Shown here: piece after piece, positions 15,474 to 23,217 of the stretch
Layout: every line of letters starts with the position of its first letter
Position numbering within the stretch: position 1 is the first letter of the stretch
NCBI RefSeq assembly: GCF_009193355.1
Contig: NZ_WBVT01000012.1
Coordinates: 1 to 64,000 of the forward strand
Source of the DNA: Bifidobacterium leontopitheci
Lineage (GTDB): Bacteria; Actinomycetota; Actinomycetes; Actinomycetales; Bifidobacteriaceae
DNA length: 64,000 nucleotides
Reading direction: 5' to 3'
Position numbers and translations under genes: made by a program
Notes under the pieces: model-generated
Database searches by the model: none
Seen by the model: only the letters and a program-made list of their open reading frames with translations
Told to the model about the DNA's origin: nothing

Positions 15474-15926
15474 AACGGAACGTACTCGTAGCAGCCGTAC
15501 GGGTACGTTCCGTTGAGAAATCATGACGGAACGTACTCGTAGAGACGGTTAGGGTACGTTCCGTTGAGAAAACATGACGGACCGTACTCGTACGGACGTC
15601 TACGGGTACGTTCCGTCGATAAATCCTGACCGACCGTACTCGGGAACGTGCGTACGGGTACGGTCCGTTGATTTTGTCTGACGGAACGTACCCGTGGGAA
15701 CGTTTCGGGTACGGTCCGTCAAAAAATGACAACGGACCGTACTCGTGGAACCGCTCAGAGTACGGTCCGTTGTCGTTTTCCAACGAAACGTACTCGTACG
15801 GACGCTTAGAGTACGTTCGGTCAGAAAACAATGACGAAACGTACCCGCAGACGGATTACGAGTACGTTCGGTCAGGAAATCCCAACGGACCGTACTCGTA
15901 GAGACGATTACGAGTACGGTCCGTTG
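15474..15926. repeat. Family A hairpin array, nine units
   Basis: Nine units at about 51 bp intervals. Each is an imperfect palindrome (ACGGAMCGTACYCG, a 9-10 nt variable loop, CRGTACGKTCCGT) followed by about 11 nt of A/T-rich spacer such as TGAGAAATCATG. Loops differ between units while arms stay complementary. The array fills the gap between the convergent MHS transporter and the 15950-17449 transporter. Confidence 0.92.
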
Positions 15927-15949
15927 TTTGATACGTCAGGCGGTCATGG

Positions 15950-17449
15950 TCAGGCGGTCAGCCGTTCGACGTCGACGTGGACCGGCACCAGCTTGGGTTC
16001 GGCTCGCGACTCCTTGAGCAGGAAGGAGCACGCAAGCACGACGACCACAAGCACCATGCCGAAGAGGTAGCCGTACCGCGAACCGTCCACGAAGCCCTGC
16101 GCGGGGTTCGCGCCGCCGGCGGCCGCGTAGTTCGTCTGGCCGAGTCCGAGCAGGCAGGTGGCCACGGCCGTGGCGATCGCGCCGCACACCTGCTGCATGG
16201 TGTTCATGATGGTGCTGCCGTCCGCGGCCATGTGGCCGGGCAGCGACTTGAGTGCCGCCGACTGTGCGGACTGCTGGATGAACGGGATGCCGACCATGAC
16301 GATGATGTGCGCGGCGAGGAACAGTGCGACCGGCGTGGAGACACCGATCATGAAGAACAGCGCACCGCCGGCGACGGTCAGCGCGGAGCCGATCCACACG
16401 AGCCGCTTCGCGCCGTACCGGTCGAACAGACGGCCCGCAGCGAGCGTGCACAGCGCATTGATGACGCCGCCGGGCAGCATGAGCAGGCCTGCGACGGTGG
16501 AGCTCAGGCCCATGCCCCGCTGCAGCTCCTGCGGCACGAGGTACATGAACGCGAGCGTGCAGGAGAACGAGCAGCTGATCATGATGGCCGGCGTGCGGAA
16601 CGCGGCGACGCCCAGCGCACGCAGGTCAAGCAGCGGCGTGGCGATTGTCAGCTGACGGCGCGCGTAGAACGCCAGCACGACAACGCCGACGACCAGCAGC
16701 GCGATGACGGCGGCCGAGAAGCCCATGTCGCTGATGAGGCTCACGCCGGCGACGAGGCAGCCGAAACCGATGGCCGAGGCGAGGATGGAGATCACGTCGA
16801 CCTTCGGACGCGTGCGTTCGATCGGCGTGACGAAGAACAGCGCCGTGCACACGATGGCGATGACGGCGACCACGGCGAACAGCGCGAAGATCGCACGCCA
16901 TGAGAACGCGCCGATCAGCGCTCCGGCGATGGTCGGGCCGATGACGGGCGCGAACATGATGACCAGGCCGGCCACACCGTTCGCCGCGCCGATCTTATGC
17001 AGCGGGAACACGCGCATGATCGCCGCGTACATGGTCGGCAGCACGATGCCCGTGCTCACACCCTGCATGATGCGGCCAGCAAGCAGGATCGGGAACGTGG
17101 GCGCGACAGTGCAGACGACCGCGCCAACCAGGAAACAGACCAGCGCGAACAGCACGAGCGTCTTGGCCTTGATCCATTTGAGCATGAAGCCGACGCACGG
17201 CAGCACCACGCCGATGGCGAGCATGTAGCCGACGACCATCCACTGCGCGGTGCCGGACGAGATGCCGAAATCGGCCATCAGGTCGGGCAGGGTGATGTTC
17301 ATGGACGTTTCGGACAGCATGCCGAGAAACACGCTGATGTACAGTCCGAGCATCACCTTGTGCGGATGGTCGACGTGGTGCGGCGCTTCCGGCACGAACG
17401 CGGCGTCGGACAGTTGGTTTTTACGAATGGTTGTCTGGTTGACGGACAA
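15950..17449 (-). CDS. MFS multidrug transporter, DHA2 (14-helix) type
   Basis: 499 residues, consistent with 14 membrane helices. Drug-exporter motifs are TLPDLMADFGISSGTAQWMV (helix 1 and loop), GRIMQGVSTGIVLPTMYAAI (helix 4) and VIGPTIAGALIG (motif C, helix 5). Proton-driven efflux of drugs or toxic compounds is the family role. The frame stays open upstream, but that part is Arg/Pro-rich and lacks homology. A TTG at 17449 preceded by GAAGAGGATTCC gives the natural family start, so TTG is chosen. It points towards the MHS transporter across the family A array. Confidence 0.9.
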   Translation of the reverse strand: MSVNQTTIRKNQLSDAAFVPEAPHHVDHPHKVMLGLYISVFLGMLSETSMNITLPDLMADFGISSGTAQWMVVGYMLAIGVVLPCVGFMLKWIKAKTLVLFALVCFLVGAVVCTVAPTFPILLAGRIMQGVSTGIVLPTMYAAIMRVFPLHKIGAANGVAGLVIMFAPVIGPTIAGALIGAFSWRAIFALFAVVAVIAIVCTALFFVTPIERTRPKVDVISILASAIGFGCLVAGVSLISDMGFSAAVIALLVVGVVVLAFYARRQLTIATPLLDLRALGVAAFRTPAIMISCSFSCTLAFMYLVPQELQRGMGLSSTVAGLLMLPGGVINALCTLAAGRLFDRYGAKRLVWIGSALTVAGGALFFMIGVSTPVALFLAAHIIVMVGIPFIQQSAQSAALKSLPGHMAADGSTIMNTMQQVCGAIATAVATCLLGLGQTNYAAAGGANPAQGFVDGSRYGYLFGMVLVVVVLACSFLLKESRAEPKLVPVHVDVERLTA

Positions 17450-17616
17450 CGGAATCCTCTTCTTCGGTAGATGTCGTCGCCGTCGCGCGGCGCCCGGCCA
17501 TGCGCGGCCGCACGCCGGCGGCCCGCGGTCGATGACTGATCGACGCCGCGGTCTGCGGTGTACGGCTACGTTGGCGGGCGCCGACAACCCCTAACGTCCG
17601 GGTCACGATCGGCGAC

Positions 17617-17666
17617 AAAAAAATCGCATGCCATACGGCGGGTGAAACGCCGTGTGGCATGCGATT
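17617..17666 (-). terminator. Terminator between galK and the MFS gene
   Basis: AATCGCATGCCA-ACGGCG and CGCCGT-TGGCATGCGATT form a long stem with one mismatch and loop GGTGAAA. On the minus strand it is followed by TTTTTTT (17623-17617). It lies downstream of galK and upstream of the MFS start, so it either ends the galactose operon or attenuates the transporter. Confidence 0.85.
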
Positions 17667-17737
17667 ATTCAAGACGAGAGGTGAGTGTAATACGCTTTTC
17701 GGTTTTTCGTAAGTATGGCCGGGCGTGTCGCGGCTGC

Positions 17738-17871
17738 GACTACCGCCCCAGCCAGCGGGGGCGGTAGTCGAGTGGTCGCGGGGTGTCACGCTGCAGAAGC
17801 ATGTTCGAGCGGCGTGACGCTCCCCCAGTCACGGCCGTTGGCCGTGCCAGCCCCCTCCACCGAGGGGGCCG
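17738..17871. repeat. Perfect hairpin plus family C repeat downstream of galK
   Basis: CGACTACCGCCCC (17738-17750) pairs perfectly with GGGGCGGTAGTCG (17758-17770). The family C element follows at 17813-17871 with a variant first hairpin (CACGGC-CGTTG-GCCGTG) and the standard CCCCCTCCACCGAGGGGG end. No gene is seen in this gap. Confidence 0.75.
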
Positions 17872-17962
17872 AGGGGCCACACACAGCCAGCTGTACCAGC
17901 ACCCCCGCCAGCAGGGATGAACCTGCGTGGCCCGGAACTGGGCCGCACAACGCCGCCTGGCG

Positions 17963-19213
17963 TCAGGCTTCGCGGCTGGCGCTGGCTGCGGCGTATGCGG
18001 GCAGCGCGCGCGGCGCGTTGAAGCCCTTGGCCTCGAACTCGTCGGCTATCTTCTGCGCGATCTCGTGGCCCGCGCCCTTGTCGACGAGCGCGATGATGGA
18101 GCCACCGAAGCCGCCGCCGGTCATGCGGGCGCCGTACGCGCCGTTCGCGCGGGCGACGTCCACCGCGGTGTCGAGCTCGGCGACGGTCACCTCGTAGTCG
18201 TCACGCAGCGAGTCGTGCGAGGCGTTGAACAGCGCACCGGCGGTCTTGATGTCGCCTTCGGCGAACGCCTTGATGAACTCGTCGACGCGGCCGATCTCGG
18301 TGATGACGTGGCGCACGCGCTTCTTCGTCGTCTCGTCGGGCAGCTTGGCGAGCACGGCGTCGAGCGCGGCGGCCGGGTCGGCGGAGGCGTTGACCTCGTC
18401 GGCGACCTCACGCAGGTTGGCGACGCCGAGCAGTTCGGCGGCCTTCTCGCAGGCCGAACGGCGCTGCGCGTACTGGCCGTCGTTGAGCTGGTGCGGGGCG
18501 CGGGTGTCGAGCACGAGCAGCTCGAGACCGTACTTGTCGAGGTCGAACTCCTGCTGGGAGACGGATTCGAGCGCGGTCAGGCCCGGGCGACAGTCAAGGC
18601 GAATCGCGTGGCCTTCGGTGCAGCGCATGGAGGCGTTCTGGTCGAGTCCGCCGGTGGAGGCGCCGGCCATGTCGTTCTCGGACTTGATGGCGGCGTTGAT
18701 GAGGGTCACGCGGCCGGTGTCGGTAGAGCCGTAGCCGAGGCCGTACACGTCGTCCAGGGCGAGCGCGGTGGAGCAGGTCATGGCGGCGGACGAGCTCAGG
18801 CCCGACCCCAGCGGCACGCAGGAGACGAACGCGGCGTCGAAGCCCTTGACCTGGTCGAAGCCGGCTTCGCGCAGCGCCCACGCCACGCCGGTCGGGTAGG
18901 CGGCCCAACCGTCCACGCCGCGGGCCTGAAGGCCGTCGAGGTCGGCTTCGGCGACCTTGTCGGGGGCGACGTCGGAGACGAGGCGGACCTTCGTGTCCTC
19001 GCGCGGCTTGACGGCGATGAACGTGCGGTGCGGCAGAGCGATGGGCAGGCACAGGCCGGCGTTGTAGTCGGTGTGTTCGCCGATGAGGTTGACGCGGCCG
19101 GGGGCGGCCCACACGCCGGCGGGTTCGGTGCCGTAGGTGTCGGCGAACAGCTTGGTGGCCTTCTCGACGCCCTCCTCGTGGGCGATCGGTTCGATGAATT
19201 CAACAGCAGTCAT
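17963..19213 (-). CDS. galK: Galactokinase
   Basis: 416 residues. It phosphorylates galactose with ATP, the first committed step of the Leloir pathway. The galactokinase signature GRVNLIGEHTDYN lies near residues 39-51, the GHMP ATP loop is VPLGSGLSSSAAM, and the third motif is ARMTGGGFGGS near the C-terminus. The N-terminus (MTAVEFIEPI) follows a good ribosome site (AAGGAAAG). It is downstream of galT with a 319 bp gap containing a long hairpin. A TACAAT box about 80 bp upstream of the start could be an internal promoter. Confidence 0.97.
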   Translation of the reverse strand: MTAVEFIEPIAHEEGVEKATKLFADTYGTEPAGVWAAPGRVNLIGEHTDYNAGLCLPIALPHRTFIAVKPREDTKVRLVSDVAPDKVAEADLDGLQARGVDGWAAYPTGVAWALREAGFDQVKGFDAAFVSCVPLGSGLSSSAAMTCSTALALDDVYGLGYGSTDTGRVTLINAAIKSENDMAGASTGGLDQNASMRCTEGHAIRLDCRPGLTALESVSQQEFDLDKYGLELLVLDTRAPHQLNDGQYAQRRSACEKAAELLGVANLREVADEVNASADPAAALDAVLAKLPDETTKKRVRHVITEIGRVDEFIKAFAEGDIKTAGALFNASHDSLRDDYEVTVAELDTAVDVARANGAYGARMTGGGFGGSIIALVDKGAGHEIAQKIADEFEAKGFNAPRALPAYAAASASREA

Positions 19214-19315
19214 TGGTGTTCTTTCCTTGTCATCAGGACAATCACGGGGTGGTTGGCCGTTTGCGGCGACTCATACGCTTGCAGACGGTCACATACTATT
19301 GTAACCGGTCACACG

Positions 19316-19366
19316 CCGGTTATGGACATCCCCTGTCCATATTGGCGAGGGGATGTCCATAACCGG
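19316..19366. repeat. Perfect 19 bp inverted repeat between galT and galK
   Basis: CCGGTTATGGACATCCCCT and AGGGGATGTCCATAACCGG are exact complements around a 13 nt loop. No T run follows on the minus strand. It may stabilise the upstream galT message, act as a partial terminator, or bind a regulator. Confidence 0.8.
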
Positions 19367-19532
19367 CTGCGTGAGTGACATGAGCGGCATCCGGCAGGGA
19401 CGATGCCGACCATCGATCGGCACCGTCAGTCAGCGACATCGTTCAGTCGATGTCGTTAGTACGCCAGTGAGCGACGTCGCCAGTCAGCAACGTCGCCAGT
19501 GAATGAACGGCGTCGTCTCAGTCGGCGTCGTC

Positions 19533-20783
19533 TCAGTCAGCAATGTCGATGTCGCCGAGCTCGTGGAAGCGCTTGGCGATGAGCTCGGGCGTCGTGTCGG
19601 AGATCCAGGCGGCCATGCCGGACTCGGAGCCGGCGAGGTACTTGATCTTGTTGGCGGCGCGTCGGAAGCTGAAGAACTGCAGGTTCAGACGGTAGTTCTC
19701 GCGGCGCGGGTCGTGGATCGGGGCCTGGTGCCAGGCGGCGATGTACGGCAGGTCCATGCCCTTGCCGTCGCCCTTGTCGAAGAACGCGTTGCCGCGCTTG
19801 AGCAGGTGCGAGTACATGGAGGCGAGGTCCCAGCGCTCCTGGTCGTTGAGCTCGTCGATGGTGAGCACGTCACGCACAGGGGCGACGTGGACCTCGAGGG
19901 GCCAGCGGGCGGCGGCCGGCACGTAGGCGACCCAGCTGTGGTTGCGCATGACGACGCGCTCCTTGGCCTCCAGCTCGGCGTTCATGATGTCCTTGAGCAG
20001 GTTGCCGCCGGTCTTCTCATGGTAGGCCTCGGTGTGCTTGAGCTCGGCCTCCATCTTCGGGGCGATGAACGGGTAGCAGTAGACCTGGCCGTGCGGGTGG
20101 GCCAGCGAGACGCCGATCTCGGCGCCGTGGTTCTCGAACGGGAAGATCTGCTCGATGCCGTCCATCTTGGAGATCTCGGCGGTGCGGAACGCCCACGCCT
20201 CGACGACCGTGCGCAGACGGGACACCGGCAGGTCGGCCGGCAGGCCGTTCTCGTCAGGGTCGAAGCAGATGACCTCGCAGCGGCCGGCGGCCATCTTCTT
20301 CTCCCACAGCGGGTTGCCGTCCACGTAAGTCACGTCCTCGGAGCGGCCGGGCACGCGCACCATGGAGGGGAAGCGGTTCTCGAAGACGACGACGTTGTAG
20401 TCGGTGTCCGGGACCTCGCCGTCCTGGTACGGGTCGCCGGGCTTGCGGGCGGCCAGCGGGTTGCCCTTCGCGGTGGCGCCGGGGCCGGCGGTGATCGGGC
20501 GGTTCATGCGGGCGGTCGCCATCGGGATCCAGTCGCCGGTCAGCGGGTCGCGGCGCATTTCGGGGGCAGCGTACGGCACCTCCTCGCCGGCGGCGTTCAG
20601 CTGGTTGGCGAAACGGTACGGCAGGTTGCGCGGGTCCTTGAGCTCGCGCGTCTTCTTGCCGGAGACGTATTCCGGATCGTCGTCGAGGTAGAAGAAGTCA
20701 CGGCCGTCGGCGAGGGTCGTCGGCGTGATGCGGATGTGCTCCTTCGCATACTCCCCGGGGGTGTAGTTGGCGAATTCTGCCAT
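19533..20783 (-). CDS. galT: Galactose-1-phosphate uridylyltransferase
   Basis: 416 residues. It exchanges UMP between UDP-glucose and galactose-1-phosphate in the Leloir pathway. The active-site motif is SLAHPHGQVYCYPF near residue 230, with the nucleophilic His in HPH. The zinc-binding N-terminal part includes RRDPLTGDWIPMATARMNRP. Start ATG 20783 lies 6 bp after the stop of the DeoR-type regulator, so the two are certainly co-transcribed. galK follows. The 3' gap has short GTCGTCTCAGTC and GACGTCGCCAGTCAGC direct repeats of no clear role. Confidence 0.97.
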   Translation of the reverse strand: MAEFANYTPGEYAKEHIRITPTTLADGRDFFYLDDDPEYVSGKKTRELKDPRNLPYRFANQLNAAGEEVPYAAPEMRRDPLTGDWIPMATARMNRPITAGPGATAKGNPLAARKPGDPYQDGEVPDTDYNVVVFENRFPSMVRVPGRSEDVTYVDGNPLWEKKMAAGRCEVICFDPDENGLPADLPVSRLRTVVEAWAFRTAEISKMDGIEQIFPFENHGAEIGVSLAHPHGQVYCYPFIAPKMEAELKHTEAYHEKTGGNLLKDIMNAELEAKERVVMRNHSWVAYVPAAARWPLEVHVAPVRDVLTIDELNDQERWDLASMYSHLLKRGNAFFDKGDGKGMDLPYIAAWHQAPIHDPRRENYRLNLQFFSFRRAANKIKYLAGSESGMAAWISDTTPELIAKRFHELGDIDIAD

Positions 20784-20789
20784 GGTGTG

Positions 20790-21593
20790 TCACTCACTTT
20801 CTTCGGTGTGTTCGCTCTGGTGGGCCAGAACGAGTTCCTTTACCAAATCCCTTGTCTTGGCGATGGACCCGTGGTCGAGACCGTCGTCGGTGATGACGGT
20901 GTCCACCTGGTCGAACCGGGCGAACAGCGACAGTGATGTACAACTCCATTTCGTATGGTCGGTCAGGATGACCGTACGGTCGGCGATGCCCATCATGGCC
21001 ATGTCGGTGGCCGCTTCCAGCGAGTTCGGCATGAGGAACCCGCGGGGGATGGACACGGAGTGCGTGCCGAGGAACACGGTGTTGACGCGCAATGACGCCA
21101 CGACCTTATCGGCGATCGGTCCGACCAGCGAGTTCGACCGCGTGGTGACGCCGCCGGTCACGATGACCTCGACGTCCTTGGATTCCAGCGCCTGCACGAG
21201 CTCGGCGACGGGAATCGAGTTGGTGAGGATGGTGATGCCGTTCGACTGCTGGCTTTCGAGCAGATGCTGCGCGAACACGTACGCCGTGGTGCCGCCGCCG
21301 ATGGCGATCACGTCGCCGGGGGCCACATAGTGGATGGCCTCCTGTGCGATGGCGTCCTTGAGGCCAATGTCCATCTGCGATTTGACGGAGAACAGCGGCT
21401 CGCTGAGCAGTGCGCTGGTGCTGACGGCGCCGCCGTGAACCCGCTTGAGCAGTCCTTTGTCGGACAGGTCGGCGATATCGCGGCGGATGGTCATTGCGGA
21501 GACACCGAGTTCCTTCGACAACGCCGTGATGCGGACCGCGCCGCGCGTGCGCAGCCGGCTCAGTATCAGATGCTGACGTTGTGAGGAAATCAT
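20790..21593 (-). CDS. DeoR-family transcriptional regulator of the gal operon
   Basis: 267 residues. The N-terminal winged helix-turn-helix is of DeoR type (LSKELGVSAMTIRRDIADL, then KGLLKRVHGGAV). The C-terminal DeoRC sugar-phosphate sensor has IGGGTTAYVFA, VTGGVTTRSNSLVGPIA and ILTDHTKW. It is first in deoR-galT-galK and presumably responds to a phosphorylated sugar, controlling galactose use and itself. The ATG at 21593 has no ribosome site. A promoter with GATAAT ends only 6 bp before it, so the message is probably leaderless. Confidence 0.93.
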   Translation of the reverse strand: MISSQRQHLILSRLRTRGAVRITALSKELGVSAMTIRRDIADLSDKGLLKRVHGGAVSTSALLSEPLFSVKSQMDIGLKDAIAQEAIHYVAPGDVIAIGGGTTAYVFAQHLLESQQSNGITILTNSIPVAELVQALESKDVEVIVTGGVTTRSNSLVGPIADKVVASLRVNTVFLGTHSVSIPRGFLMPNSLEAATDMAMMGIADRTVILTDHTKWSCTSLSLFARFDQVDTVITDDGLDHGSIAKTRDLVKELVLAHQSEHTEESE

Positions 21594-21595
21594 GT

Positions 21596-21615
21596 GAACA
21601 TTATCGCACATGTTC
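21596..21615. promoter_or_regulatory. Likely operator of the DeoR-type regulator
   Basis: GAACAT-N8-ATGTTC, a perfect 6 bp dyad, overlaps the -10 box and spacer of the regulator's promoter. This placement fits repression and autoregulation by the adjacent DeoR-type protein. Confidence 0.6.
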
Positions 21616-21627
21616 GCGCATAAACAA
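21600..21627 (-). promoter_or_regulatory. Promoter of deoR-galT-galK
   Basis: TTGTTT (21627-21622), 16 bp spacer, GATAAT (21605-21600). Transcription would begin at or within a few bases of the ATG at 21593-21591. Confidence 0.65.
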
Positions 21628-21761
21628 AACCAATCGTGTTCGTTTCTCCCAGCGTGTCGCGGCCATATCGCACAATCCGGCACAAAACCGGACATTTTGC
21701 CTGCGTCACCCTCGTCGTCCGCACACACGACAGCACACGCACGTCACAGCACAAAGCGCAC

Positions 21762-21801
21762 ACGCCTGTCACAGCGGGTAGGTGCACGCTGTGACAGGCG
21801 T
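21762..21801. repeat. GTCACAGCG hairpin
   Basis: ACGCCTGTCACAGCG and CGCTGTGACAGGCGT are exact 15 bp arms around GGTAGGTGCA. A shorter relative lies at 27224-27251. It is located in the divergent region between the DeoR regulator and the dihydroorotate dehydrogenase. Confidence 0.75.
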
Positions 21802-21893
21802 ACACACGACAACGAACACTGCGCACACCAGCACAACAACGCACACAGTGCGGTCCGGTGGCGAGAACGCCGAGACGGTGGCACAATGGCCGT

Positions 21894-23042
21894 ATGACTT
21901 ACGTATCGGAAAGCTTCTGGCACGACGCGGTGAACAAGGCCACGACCGACCTGTTCACCTTCGGCTACAAGAACATCGTCAAACCGCACTTCGTGTTCAA
22001 CCACACCCCTGACGTGGCGCACGACCAGATGATCGAATTCTGCCGCATCACCAAACGCATCCCGCCGCTCATGTGGCTGCTGCGCACCATGCTCGACTAC
22101 ACCGATCCGGTGCTGGAGACGAACGTGATGGGCGTCGACTTCGCCAATCCGTTCGGCCTGTCCGCCGGCCTCGACAAGAACTGCGACATGACCGTGCTCA
22201 TGGACAACGCCGGCTTCGGCTTCGAGACCGTCGGTTCGACGACCGCCCGGCCGTGCGCCGGCAACCCGAAGCCGTGGTTCCACCGTCTGCCGGAATACGA
22301 TTCGATGATGGTGCACGTCGGTCTCGCCAACGACGGCTCCGAGAAGGTCATCGACCGCGCAGAGCAGGCATGGACGCACGCGAAGTCGCTGCAGGTCTCC
22401 GTCTCGATCGCCCGCACCAACGACGAGTTGTGCGGCGACCTCGACGAAGGCATCGAGGACTACTGCACGTCGATGCGCCGCGTCGCCGGCCGCACCGCCA
22501 TGGTCGAAGTGAACGTCTCCTGCCCGAACACGCACGTCGGCGAGCCGTTCACCGCCGACCCGAACGCGCTCGACCGCCTGTTCACCGAGCTCGACAAGAT
22601 CGAGCGGCCGCAGCCGACGCTCGTGAAGATGCCGCTCAACAAGCCGTGGGGCGAGTTCAAGGAGCTGCTCGACGTGCTTGCCGAGCACAACGTGCAGGGC
22701 GTGAGCATCGCGAACCTGAACAAGGACCGCACCGGTCTCGAGATCCCGCGCGACTGGGAGGGCGGGCTTTCCGGCGGCCCGTGCACCGTGGCGAGCGAGG
22801 AGCGTATCGCACAGGTGTACCGCGAGTACGGCGACCGGTTCGTCATCGCCGGCATCGGCGGCGTCTTCACCCCGCAGCAGGCGTACCGCAAGATCCGCAA
22901 CGGTTCCAGTCTCGTCATGTTCATCAGCTCGCTGATGTACCGCGGGCCGCAGCAGATCACCGTGCTCAAGCGCGGTCTCGCCGACCTGCTGAAGCGCGAC
23001 GGCTTCGAGCACGTGAGCGACGCCGTCGGCATCGACGCGTGA
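21894..23042 (+). CDS. pyrD: Dihydroorotate dehydrogenase, class 2-like scaffold
   Basis: 382 residues. It oxidises dihydroorotate to orotate in pyrimidine synthesis using FMN. The N-terminal helical segment (NHTPDVAHDQMIEFCR) is like the membrane-binding extension of class 2 enzymes. FMN and substrate motifs are PFGLSAGLDKNCDM, GSTTARPCAGNPKPW, FVIAGIGGV and the final FISSLMYRGP. The catalytic loop reads VNVSCPNT with Cys210 where class 2 enzymes usually have Ser, as in class 1. No ribosome site precedes ATG, but CACAAT ends 6 bp upstream, so the mRNA may be leaderless. Confidence 0.9.
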   Translation: MTYVSESFWHDAVNKATTDLFTFGYKNIVKPHFVFNHTPDVAHDQMIEFCRITKRIPPLMWLLRTMLDYTDPVLETNVMGVDFANPFGLSAGLDKNCDMTVLMDNAGFGFETVGSTTARPCAGNPKPWFHRLPEYDSMMVHVGLANDGSEKVIDRAEQAWTHAKSLQVSVSIARTNDELCGDLDEGIEDYCTSMRRVAGRTAMVEVNVSCPNTHVGEPFTADPNALDRLFTELDKIERPQPTLVKMPLNKPWGEFKELLDVLAEHNVQGVSIANLNKDRTGLEIPRDWEGGLSGGPCTVASEERIAQVYREYGDRFVIAGIGGVFTPQQAYRKIRNGSSLVMFISSLMYRGPQQITVLKRGLADLLKRDGFEHVSDAVGIDA

Positions 23043-23093
23043 GCGTGGCGGACAGCACAGCAGCGTGAGCGGAGCGGGTGGTGGGTCATAGCA

Positions 23094-23206
23094 GGTGACC
23101 ACCCTCAGTCTCGCTGCGCTTGACAGCTCCCGCCAGCGGGAGCGAAAACAGTGCTCCGCCCCCGCTGGCGGGGGCTGTCAGCGAAGCTGACTGGGGGTGG
23201 TCACCC
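23094..23206. repeat. Family C repeat pair (inverted)
   Basis: GGTGACCACCCTCAGTCTC ... CCCGCCAGCGGGAGC is followed by its inverted variant CCCCCGCTGGCGGGGG ... CTGACTGGGGGTGGTCACC. The two copies could pair over more than 40 bp. It lies between convergent pyrD and the oxidoreductase gene. Confidence 0.8.
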
Positions 23207-23217
23207 CACCGAACCCG

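Noticed and set aside
15474-15926. CRISPR array
   Set aside because: Repeats are not constant, the 'spacers' are short A/T-rich linkers with similar sequence, and no cas genes are in the window.
17450-17587. N-terminal extension of the MFS transporter up to 17587
   Set aside because: Extra residues are Arg/Pro-rich and without family match; TTG at 17449 has a proper ribosome site.
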